Shown here: positions 14,601-20,731 of the stretch, in pieces
Position numbering within the stretch: position 1 is the stretch's first letter
Layout: every line of letters starts with the position of its first letter
Program-made: the position numbers and the translations under genes
Source of the DNA: Microbacteriaceae bacterium
GTDB taxonomy: Bacteria; Actinomycetota; Actinomycetes; Actinomycetales; Microbacteriaceae
Assembly (NCBI GenBank): GCA_022701925.1
Contig: JAKONM010000263.1
Location: 1-21,928 of the forward strand
Direction: 5' to 3'
DNA: 21,928 bases
Notes under the pieces: model-generated
The model's database searches: none
What the model was told of the DNA's origin: nothing
What the model saw: the letters and a program-made list of their open reading frames with translations, nothing else

Positions 14601-15428
14601 GTGGACGAGTTCGCCGGGGTGCTGAAGGCGTGGCGCGAGCGGGTGACCCCCGCGGAGGCCGGGCTGCCGTCCGGCGCGGGTCGCCGGACGCCGGGCCTGC
14701 GGCGCGAGGAGCTGGCGGCGCTGGCGGACGTCAGCGTCGACTACGTCGTGCGGCTCGAGCAGGGCAGGGCGGTGAACCCCTCGCCGCAGCTGCTGGGGGC
14801 GCTGGCGCGGGCGCTGCGGCTGACGGACGACGAGCGCGACCACCTGTACCGCGCGGCCGGCGCCGCACCGCCGACCGGGCTCGTGCCGCGGCACATCGCG
14901 CCGGGCGTGCAGCGCATCGTCGACCGGCTGGGGGACGTGCCGCTGGCCGTCTTCACCGCGGCGCACGACATCCTGCTGTGGAACCCGCTGTGGGCGGCCC
15001 TCGGCGGGGATCCGGCCGGCTGGACGGGGCTCGACCGCAACCTGGTGTGGCGCACCTTCACCGGCGGTCCCGGCCCCATGGAGTACGACGACGCGCACGC
15101 GGAGGAGTTCGCCGACGACCTCGTGGCCGACCTGCGCGCGGCGGTCGGCCGGTACCCCGCCGACCCCGACCTCGCGCGGCTCGTCAGCAGGCTGCGGGCC
15201 GGCTCGCCGGACTTCGAGCGCCGGTGGGGCCGTGCACGCGTGGCGCGCCACCGGTCCAGCCGCAAGACGGCGTCGCGCACGCCCGTCGGCCCGATCACGG
15301 TGGACTGCGACGTGCTGAGCGTGCCGGGCGAGGACCTGCGGATCGTCGTCTACACCGCGGTGCCCGGGTCGGAGGACGCGTCCCGCCTCGACCTGCTGCG
15401 GGTCGCCGGGGTGCAGGCCCTGGCCTGA
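14601..15428 (+). CDS. XRE-family transcriptional regulator with MmyB-like ligand-binding domain
   Basis: A 275-residue regulator. The N-terminal helix-turn-helix lies in RTPGLRREELAALADVSVDYVVRLEQGR (about residues 29-57) and the following NPSPQLLGALARALRLTDDERDHLYRAAG. This is the standard signature of the group, whose members carry a PAS-like MmyB ligand-binding domain from about residue 100 on. In that domain I see VPLAVFTAAHDILLWNPLWAALGGDP and NLVWRTFT, as expected; the ligand is generally unknown, with fatty acids reported for one member. I chose the GTG at 14601 because the HTH domain starts shortly after and CACGAT lies 6 nt upstream. A longer frame from 14487 has no family resemblance. 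It is divergent from the SDR gene, which it probably controls through the palindrome between them, along with itself. Confidence 0.88.
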   Translation: MDEFAGVLKAWRERVTPAEAGLPSGAGRRTPGLRREELAALADVSVDYVVRLEQGRAVNPSPQLLGALARALRLTDDERDHLYRAAGAAPPTGLVPRHIAPGVQRIVDRLGDVPLAVFTAAHDILLWNPLWAALGGDPAGWTGLDRNLVWRTFTGGPGPMEYDDAHAEEFADDLVADLRAAVGRYPADPDLARLVSRLRAGSPDFERRWGRARVARHRSSRKTASRTPVGPITVDCDVLSVPGEDLRIVVYTAVPGSEDASRLDLLRVAGVQALA

Positions 15429-15578
15429 GCGGCGGTGCGGCCGTCCGCCGGTCGGCGCCGCCCGGGCACGGGCTCCGACTCCTGCTGCGGCGCCTCCGCC
15501 GTGCTGGACCTGCTCATCGGATCGTGCCCGGAGGCGGGCGTCCGGCCGACTCCTCGAGCGGGCGGGCGCGACCGCGGA

Positions 15579-15603
15579 TGCACGCGCGCGCACCGCGCGT
15601 GCA
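15579..15603. repeat. 10-bp perfect inverted repeat with 5-nt loop
   Basis: TGCACGCGCG and CGCGCGTGCA flank CGCAC. It lies 150 bp after the XRE stop and 30 bp before the DUF4287 start. There is no T-run. It may be an operator overlapping the -35 region of the DUF4287 promoter, or a terminator-like stem. The rest of the 205-bp gap (15429-15633) shows nothing I recognise. Confidence 0.45.
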
Positions 15604-15621
15604 GCCGACGGGCGACCGGAG

Positions 15622-15627
15622 CAGACT
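15622..15627 (+). promoter_or_regulatory. Leaderless-type -10 for the DUF4287 gene
   Basis: CAGACT ends 6 nt before the ATG at 15634, and there is no separate ribosome binding site. Confidence 0.4.
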
Positions 15628-15633
15628 GCGGGC

Positions 15634-15921
15634 ATGTCGTTCCAGGCGTACCTCGACGCGGTCGAGCGGAGGACGGGGCTGACCCCGCGGCAGCTGGTCG
15701 CGCAGGCCGCCGAGCGGGGCTTCGGCCCCGGCACGAAGGCGGCGCCGATCCTCCAGTGGCTGAAGGACGAACACGACCTCGGCCGCGGGCACGGCATGGC
15801 GATGGTGCACGTGATCACGAAGGGCCCGCGGATCGACGCGAAGCACGTCGGCTCGGAGGGCGTGCACCGCGACGGGTCCGACGAGCTGTGGCTCGACGGC
15901 GTCGCCACGAAGCCCGCCTGA
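15634..15921 (+). CDS. DUF4287 domain protein
   Basis: A 95-residue soluble protein that resembles the DUF4287 family, often found alone or fused to a DUF5655 domain in actinobacteria. The N-terminal half, SFQAYLDAVERRTGLTPRQL followed by AAERGFGPGTKAAPILQWLKDE, is the recognisable domain. The sequence LGRGHGMAMVHVITKGPRI follows, also usual. The rest, ending VHRDGSDELWLDGVATKPA, is less conserved. There is no signal peptide, membrane segment or obvious catalytic motif. The molecular role of the family is unknown to me. It stands between the XRE regulator and the DUF1206 gene with its own promoter-like hexamer, so it is probably transcribed alone. Confidence 0.8.
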   Translation: MSFQAYLDAVERRTGLTPRQLVAQAAERGFGPGTKAAPILQWLKDEHDLGRGHGMAMVHVITKGPRIDAKHVGSEGVHRDGSDELWLDGVATKPA

Positions 15922-15946
15922 GCCGCCGCCAGCGGCGGCGCCTGGT

Positions 15947-15952
15947 TACGCT
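15947..15952 (+). promoter_or_regulatory. Leaderless-type -10 for the DUF1206 gene
   Basis: TACGCT fits TANNNT and ends 6 nt before the GTG at 15959. No ribosome binding site is present. Confidence 0.45.
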
Positions 15953-15958
15953 GGCGCC

Positions 15959-16789
15959 GTGAGCCTCGTGCGCCGGATCGCCGGGGTCCGCGTGGCCGTG
16001 CGCGAGGCGCGCACGCGCACGGCGCTGCGCGCACTCGCCAGATCGGGGTACCTGGCCAGCGGCCTGCTGCGGGTGCTGATCGGCGTGCTCGCGCTGCTGG
16101 TCGCCGGCCACGTCGCGGGCGCGCACGCCGACGCCTCCGGCGCCTTCGAGACCGTGCGGTCGATCACCGGGGGCACCGTGATCCTGGTGCTCGTGGCGGT
16201 CGGCGACCTCGCCCTCGCGCTGTGGCTGATCGTGCAGGGCCTGCTGTTCCGCCACCCGCACGCCGTGGAGAAGTGGCGGCAGCGGTCGGTGTACTGGGGG
16301 CGGGCGGTCGTCTACGTCGTCATCGGCTGGACCGCGGCCCGCTTCGCGCTGGGCGCCAGCCGCAGCGACTCCGTCGAGGCGACCCGGGCCGCGACCCGCG
16401 ACCTGCTGCGCGTGCCCGGCGGCGGCGTCGTGCTGGGGCTGGTCGCCGGCGTGATCCTGATCACGGGCGTCAGCATGGTGGTGGTGGGCGCCCGGCGGCA
16501 GTTCGTGAAGACCGTGCACCTGCCCGACAACCCCGGCCCGCGCCGCTTCGTGCTGGTGCTGGGCGTCACCGGGTACGTCGCGCAGGGGGCCTCGATCGCC
16601 GTCGTCGGCGCCTTCGCGCTGGTCGCCGCGGTGACCCTGGACCCCGGCCGCGCGGGCGGGCTGAACCAGGCGCTCACGGCGTTCAACGAGAGCCCCTGGG
16701 GCCGCGTCTTCCTGCTGGCGGTCGGCCTCGGCTGGATCGTCGCCGGCGCCTACGCGGTGATCCGCGCGCGCATCGCCCGCCTGGGCTGA
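15959..16789 (+). CDS. DUF1206 integral membrane protein
   Basis: A 276-residue membrane protein of the DUF1206 family. Its fold is made of three similar two-helix units, each opening with a short amphipathic stretch like ALARSGYLASGLLRVLIG (from about residue 25), RSVYWGRAVVYVVIGWTAARFALG and RFVLVLGVTGYVAQGASIAVVG, each with an aromatic-Gly-Tyr-type turn. About six transmembrane segments are visible. The N-terminus is basic, suggesting it faces the cytoplasm. No catalytic or transport motif is evident and the family function is unknown to me. The start is GTG 15959, supported by TACGCT 6 nt upstream. It ends 15 bp from the stop of the convergent histidine kinase gene; there is no room for a terminator of usual size between them. 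Confidence 0.88.
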   Translation: MSLVRRIAGVRVAVREARTRTALRALARSGYLASGLLRVLIGVLALLVAGHVAGAHADASGAFETVRSITGGTVILVLVAVGDLALALWLIVQGLLFRHPHAVEKWRQRSVYWGRAVVYVVIGWTAARFALGASRSDSVEATRAATRDLLRVPGGGVVLGLVAGVILITGVSMVVVGARRQFVKTVHLPDNPGPRRFVLVLGVTGYVAQGASIAVVGAFALVAAVTLDPGRAGGLNQALTAFNESPWGRVFLLAVGLGWIVAGAYAVIRARIARLG

Positions 16790-16804
16790 CCTCGCCGGCG
16801 GACC

Positions 16805-18175
16805 TCAAGGGGCGGGTCGGACCACGGGCAGCTCGAGGGTGAAGCGGGCGCCGGAGCCGCTCGCGGCGCGGCCCGCGACCACGCGCCCGCCCATGCGCGC
16901 GGCGAGCCGGATCGCGATCGAGAGCCCCAGCCCGGTGCCCACGGCGCGGGTCTCGCGGTAGCGCTCGCGCAGCAGGCCGCGGGTGAAGGCGTTCGCCAGG
17001 TCCTCCTCCGACAACCCGGGGCCGGTGTCCTCGACGGCGATGCCGCGCACGCCCGCGCCGGTCGTCGGCAGCAGCGTCACCGCACCGGCCGCCGGGGTCG
17101 CCCGCAGCGCGTTCTCCACCAGCCCGTCGAGCACCTGCCGCACCCGCCGCGCGTCCCCGAGCACGACCGCGTCGTCGTCGGAGCCGCGCACGGTCAGCGC
17201 GACCCCCGCCTGCTCGGCGCGCGCCCGCCAGGCCTCCGCGGTCGACCGCGCCACGTCGCTCAGCCGCACCTCGGCGGGGACGATGGAGAAGTCGTCCGCC
17301 TCCAGCCGCGCCAGCTCGAGCAGATCGGCGGTGAAGCGCTCGATGCGGTGCGACTCCGCGGTCAGCGTGCGCCCGACCTCCTGCACCCGGTCGCCGGTGA
17401 CCAGCCCGTCCGCCAGCGCCTCGCCCCAGCCGCGCAGCGCGGTCAGCGGCGTGCGCAGCTCGTGCGAGATCGAGAGCAGGAACTCCCGCTGCCGTCCCTC
17501 GCTGGTGCCCAGCGCGCCGTCCAGCGCGCGCAGGGCGTCGGCGACGTCGCCGACCTCGCCCGGCGCCCCCTCCGGCACGTCGACCCGCCGCTCGCCGTGC
17601 GCCATGCGCCGTGCGGCGGAGGCGGTCGCCTGCAGCGGCCGTGCGATGCGGCGCGACAGCCAGATCGCCGCGGCCGCGGCGACGGCCAGCCCGACGACCA
17701 GCACGACGAGGATGCGACCGACCAGGTCGGCGGTCGTGCGGGTGAACGCGGTCACGGGCCGGGTCAGCACGAAGGCCCCGCCCCGGGTCGGCCGCGCCTC
17801 GACCAGCACCTCCCGCCCCTCCAGGCGCACGGCGGTCGACACGGCGGAGCCGCCCAGCGCCTCGGTCGCTGCGGACCGGGTCGCCGCGAGCAGCGCGGGA
17901 CGGCCCGGTGCGCTGGTGCGCTCGAGCACCGCCCCCTCGCCGACGACCGTCAGCGTCGTGCCGTCGAGGCCCGACGCCAGCCGGCGCACGCCCCGCGCGG
18001 TCGCCAGGCGCCCGGGCTGCAGCGCGACCAGGGACGCCTGCGCCACCAGCTCCGCCCGCTGCTCCGTGCGCGCCGACGCCCGCGCGGACTGCACCGTGGC
18101 GAGCCCGGCGGCCAGGCTGGTCAGCAGCACGAGGCCCAGGGCCAGCGCCAGGATCCGCGCGGACAGCCGCCCCAC
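16805..18175 (-). CDS. Two-component sensor histidine kinase, HAMP-type
   Basis: A 456-residue membrane sensor kinase that autophosphorylates and passes phosphate to the adjacent response regulator. Helix 1 spans roughly residues 7-29, an extracytoplasmic region of about 120 residues follows, and helix 2 spans about 151-173. The HAMP domain starts at SRRIARPLQ. The H-box is SISHELRTPLTALRGW with His238. The ATP-binding domain has the N-box LVENALRAT (Asn355), the G1 motif VEDTGPGLS (Asp383) and the G2 motif GTGLGLSIA. The sensory domain is Ala/Arg/Leu-rich and matches no ligand domain I know. The start is the GTG at 18175, 2 nt after the regulator's stop codon, so translation is coupled; no strong ribosome binding site is visible. 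Confidence 0.93.
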   Translation of the reverse strand: MGRLSARILALALGLVLLTSLAAGLATVQSARASARTEQRAELVAQASLVALQPGRLATARGVRRLASGLDGTTLTVVGEGAVLERTSAPGRPALLAATRSAATEALGGSAVSTAVRLEGREVLVEARPTRGGAFVLTRPVTAFTRTTADLVGRILVVLVVGLAVAAAAAIWLSRRIARPLQATASAARRMAHGERRVDVPEGAPGEVGDVADALRALDGALGTSEGRQREFLLSISHELRTPLTALRGWGEALADGLVTGDRVQEVGRTLTAESHRIERFTADLLELARLEADDFSIVPAEVRLSDVARSTAEAWRARAEQAGVALTVRGSDDDAVVLGDARRVRQVLDGLVENALRATPAAGAVTLLPTTGAGVRGIAVEDTGPGLSEEDLANAFTRGLLRERYRETRAVGTGLGLSIAIRLAARMGGRVVAGRAASGSGARFTLELPVVRPAP

Positions 18176-18177
18176 GC

Positions 18178-18864
18178 TCAGCCGTCGTCCGCGGTGTAGC
18201 CGACGCCGCGCACCGTGCGGATGGGGCTGGCGCCGCCCAGCTTCGCGCGCACCTGCGCCACGTGCACGTCGACGGTGCGGCCGCCGCCGTAGTCGGCCTG
18301 GCCCCACACGGTCGACAGGAGGTGCTCCCGGGTGAGCACGCGCCCGGGCGCCCGCATCAGCTCGGCCAGCAGGTCGAACTCCGTCGCCGTCAGCTCGATC
18401 GTGACGCCGTCGGCCGCGACCGAGCGGCGCGACGCGTCCAGCCGCACCCCGCCGACCACGAGCGGGCCGTCGACGGCCGGCAGGGCCGCGCGGCGCAGCA
18501 GGCCCCGCACCCGGGCCACCAGCTCGCGCGGCGAGAACGGCTTGGTCAGGTAGTCGTCGCCGCCGAGCTCGAGGCCGAGGACCCGGTCGACCTCGTCGTC
18601 CCGCGCGGTCACGAACACGACGGGGGTCCAGTCGCCGCGCGCCCGCAGCGCGCGGCACACGTCCAGGCCGTCGCGGCCCGGCAGGCCCACGTCGAGCACG
18701 ATCGCCACGGGTCGGAGGCGCTCGACGGCGGGCAGCACGGCGTCGCCCGTGCGCTCCACGTGCACGCCGAAGCCCGCCTCCGTCAGGTACAGCCGCTCGA
18801 GGTCGGCGATCGCGCGCTCGTCCTCGGCGACCAGCACCAGGCCCTTCGACTCCACGCCCGTCAT
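18178..18864 (-). CDS. OmpR/PhoB-family response regulator
   Basis: A 228-residue DNA-binding response regulator. The receiver domain has the acidic pocket (AEDE, 13-16), the phosphoacceptor Asp58 in VLDVGLPG, the conserved Thr86 in VFVTAR and Lys108 in YLTKPFSPREL. The winged-helix output domain has TATEFDLLAELMRAPGRVLTREHLL and the terminal RTVDVHVAQVRAKLGG plus RTVRGVGYTA. All key residues are intact. It is the first gene of the two-component operon. The ATG at 18864 has no clear ribosome binding site; a GTG 9 nt downstream (18855) would also leave the domain complete. The 161-bp region upstream is shared with a divergent secreted-protein gene and contains pairs of CGAAC direct repeats spaced one helical turn apart, which suits binding by OmpR-family dimers. 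Confidence 0.94.
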   Translation of the reverse strand: MTGVESKGLVLVAEDERAIADLERLYLTEAGFGVHVERTGDAVLPAVERLRPVAIVLDVGLPGRDGLDVCRALRARGDWTPVVFVTARDDEVDRVLGLELGGDDYLTKPFSPRELVARVRGLLRRAALPAVDGPLVVGGVRLDASRRSVAADGVTIELTATEFDLLAELMRAPGRVLTREHLLSTVWGQADYGGGRTVDVHVAQVRAKLGGASPIRTVRGVGYTADDG

Positions 18865-18919
18865 TCAAGCGGGAGCCGGCCGGGGCGGGGTCGCCGCGCG
18901 GCCCGCGCTTTACACGCCT

Positions 18920-19008
18920 CGAACACGGTCCGAACGCGGCGCCCGCGCAGGGGCCGCATCCTCTCCGCACCGGCCTGCACCGCAGCGACGGCCCGAACCC
19001 CTCCGAAC
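18920..19008. promoter_or_regulatory. Paired CGAAC direct repeats, possible response-regulator sites
   Basis: CGAAC occurs at 18920-18924 and 18931-18935 (11 bp apart, in CGAACACGGTC and CGAACGCGGCG) and again at 18994-18998 and 19004-19008 (10 bp apart). OmpR/PhoB-type regulators bind direct repeats at about 11-bp spacing. The first pair is nearer the regulator gene and the second is just upstream of the secreted-protein gene. Autoregulation and control of the divergent gene are inferred. Confidence 0.4.
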
Positions 19009-19025
19009 CCGAAGCAGGTCCACCA

Positions 19026-19571
19026 GTGCGCTCCTCGTTCCGCTCATCCGTCCGCCGCCGCTCCGTGCTGCTCGCCTCCGGCACGGCCGTGCTGCTCGCC
19101 GTGGGCGGCGGTGCGAGCGCCGCGGTCGCGGCCTCGACGCCGTCCGCCTCCGCCTCGCCCTCGGCCTCCGCCGCCTGCGCACCCCGCCTCGGCGCCCTGC
19201 TGCGCGGCGGCGATGCGCAGCGCCTTCGCACCGACCTGAAGGCGCTGCGCGCGGCGCCGAAGGCGGAGCGGGCCGCCGACCGCGCCGCGGTGCGGCAGAA
19301 GATGCTGACCGGGGCCTACGGCGCGCGCGTCGAGCGCCTCGCCCGCCTCGCGGACGGCGGGGCGGCGGGAACGGTGCGGGCAACGCTGCCGGCCGCGCTC
19401 CGCACCGACCTGAAGGCCCTGCGCGGCCTCACGGCGAAGAGCGCCGAGCGGAAGGCGGCCGCCGCGGCGATCGCGGCGAAGGCGCTGGCCGGGGACTACG
19501 GCACCGCGGTGCAGACCCGCGCCGAGGCTGCCCAGGGGCGCGTCGCGGAGCGCTGCGCCGCGAAGGGCTGA
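19026..19571 (+). CDS. Secreted Ala-rich protein with duplicated helical repeat
   Basis: A 181-residue protein I do not recognise. The N-terminus has a signal peptide: Arg cluster at 10-12, hydrophobic core about 14-29, and likely cleavage near ASAAVAAS (30-37). A Ser/Ala/Pro linker follows (37-50). The mature part contains a clear duplication: residues 67-102 and 125-162 both begin LRTDLKALR and end in LxGxYGxxV, with Ala/Lys/Glu/Arg-rich helical sequence between. DNA of the shared LRTDLKALR segment is almost identical (19227-19250 and 19401-19424), suggesting a recent or constrained duplication. Two cysteines, Cys51 and Cys177, flank the repeat region and could form a disulfide outside the cell. 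The GTG start at 19026 has only a weak AGGTC-like site upstream. It is divergent from the two-component operon, so it may be the system's target or an extracytoplasmic modulator of the kinase. Confidence 0.75.
   Translation: MRSSFRSSVRRRSVLLASGTAVLLAVGGGASAAVAASTPSASASPSASAACAPRLGALLRGGDAQRLRTDLKALRAAPKAERAADRAAVRQKMLTGAYGARVERLARLADGGAAGTVRATLPAALRTDLKALRGLTAKSAERKAAAAAIAAKALAGDYGTAVQTRAEAAQGRVAERCAAKG
19227..19424 (+). repeat. Intragenic duplication in the secreted protein
   Basis: A 24-bp segment beginning CGCACCGACCTGAAGG occurs at 19227-19250 and 19401-19424 with one mismatch. It encodes the shared LRTDLKALR core of two homologous repeat units of about 37 residues. Confidence 0.7.
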
Positions 19572-19610
19572 GCACCGCGCGGATCCGCGGTCCTCGGCCG
19601 CCGTGCCGTG

Positions 19611-19635
19611 CGCGCCGGGGCGCACCCCCGGCGTG
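19611..19635 (+). terminator. Strong GC hairpin after the secreted-protein gene
   Basis: CGCCGGGG (19613-19620) and CCCCGGCG (19626-19633) form a perfect 8-bp stem with loop CGCAC, extendable to 10 bp with one G-U pair. It lies 40 bp after the stop codon and 56 bp before the next gene. There is no U-tract, which is common for candidate terminators in very GC-rich actinobacteria. A 12-bp palindrome, CGCGGATCCGCG, lies slightly upstream. Confidence 0.4.
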
Positions 19636-19686
19636 ACGCCGCTCAGCCGCGGGCCCTCGCGGCAGCGCGGCTCAGGGGCCCGCTGG

Positions 19687-19692
19687 CAGCAT
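19687..19692 (+). promoter_or_regulatory. Possible leaderless -10 for the acyl-CoA dehydrogenase-like gene
   Basis: CAGCAT ends 7 nt before the ATG at 19700, the second in-frame ATG of the gene. If it is real, translation starts at 19700 rather than 19691. Confidence 0.25.
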
Positions 19693-20665
19693 GGACGCCA
19701 TGGAGCAGCAGAGCGTCGCGGCCGCCCGGAGCCTGGCGGACGAGGTGCTGCTGCCGGACGCGGAGGCGGTGGACCGGGCCGACCGCGTGCCGCCGTCGCA
19801 CCTGGAGGCGCTCGACGCGGCGGGCCTGACCGGGCTCGCCGCGCGCGGGGCCGACCTCGCCGAGCGGGTCGACGTGACGGCCGCGCTGGCGGGCGGCTGC
19901 CTGGCCACGGCCTTCCTGTGGATCCAGGGCCAGGGCGCGCTGGCCGCCGTCGCGCGCTCCTCCGGCCCCGCGGCGCGCTTCGCCGACGAGCTGGCATCGG
20001 GGAGGCTGCGGGCCGGGGTCGCGATCACGGCGGTGCGCGGACCGAGGCCGCTGCGGATCGAGCCGACCGCCGACGGCTGGCGCATCGACGGCTCGGCCCC
20101 GTGGGTCACGGGCTGGGGCGTCGTGGACGTGCTGCGCGTGGCGGCCGTGCAGGACGACGGCAGCATCCGCACGGTGCTCGTGGACGTCGGCCCCGGGATG
20201 ACGGCGGAGCGGGTGCTCGCGGTGGCGGCCGGCGCGGCGGGCACGGCGACGGTGACCTTCGACGAGGTGCCGGTGCCAGCGGACCGGGCGCTGGACGTCG
20301 TGAGCGCCGAGGAGTGGGCGACGGCGGACGCCGCCGGTCTCGCGGGCAACGGCGCGCTGGCGCTCGGCGTCGCCGGGCGGGCGGCCGCGATGCTCGCGGA
20401 GTCGGGCCGCCCCGGCTTCGTCGCGCCGGTGCAGCAGGTGCGCGACGCCCTGCTGGCCGCCGACGTGGACGCGCTGCCGGAGGCGCGGGCCGCCTGCTCG
20501 GCGCTGGCGCTGCACGCCGCCGGCGCCCTGGCCGCGCACGACGGCGCGCGCGGCGTCTCGGCGGGCTCGCGATCCGACCGCCTGCTGCGCGAGGCGCACT
20601 TCCTGCTCGGCTTCGGGTCGCGGCCCGCGATCCGCGCCGACCTGCTGCGCCGACTGGGCGTCTAG
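19691..20665 (+). CDS. Acyl-CoA dehydrogenase-like flavoprotein
   Basis: A 324-residue protein with the layout of the acyl-CoA dehydrogenase / DszC-like flavin monooxygenase superfamily, shorter than the usual 380-400 residues. The helical N-terminal part has LDAAGLTGLAARG and the middle beta domain has a WRIDGSAPWVTGWGVVDVLRVAA segment (flavin contact region) and FDEVPVPADRAL. The C-terminal helical domain is reduced, although LREAHFLLGFGSRPAIRADLLRRLG is recognisable. I cannot identify the catalytic glutamate, so the protein may use flavin for another reaction or be degenerate. Either ATG, at 19691 or 19700, could be the start; neither has a ribosome binding site. It lies 66 bp before smc on the same strand. 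The substrate is unknown. Confidence 0.75.
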   Translation: MDAMEQQSVAAARSLADEVLLPDAEAVDRADRVPPSHLEALDAAGLTGLAARGADLAERVDVTAALAGGCLATAFLWIQGQGALAAVARSSGPAARFADELASGRLRAGVAITAVRGPRPLRIEPTADGWRIDGSAPWVTGWGVVDVLRVAAVQDDGSIRTVLVDVGPGMTAERVLAVAAGAAGTATVTFDEVPVPADRALDVVSAEEWATADAAGLAGNGALALGVAGRAAAMLAESGRPGFVAPVQQVRDALLAADVDALPEARAACSALALHAAGALAAHDGARGVSAGSRSDRLLREAHFLLGFGSRPAIRADLLRRLGV

Positions 20666-20695
20666 CCGCGCCCTCCTCGTGTCCGGCCCGCCGGA

Positions 20696-20701
20696 TACCC
20701 T
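20696..20701 (+). promoter_or_regulatory. Possible -10 element for smc
   Basis: TACCCT fits TANNNT. A start about 7 nt downstream would give a leader of roughly 24 nt containing the strong purine-rich site GGGAGGGGAGG before the smc GTG, so unlike its neighbours this gene would have a conventional leader. Confidence 0.35.
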
Positions 20702-20731
20702 CGTGCGCGAGCGGGAGGGGAGGTGCTGCGC

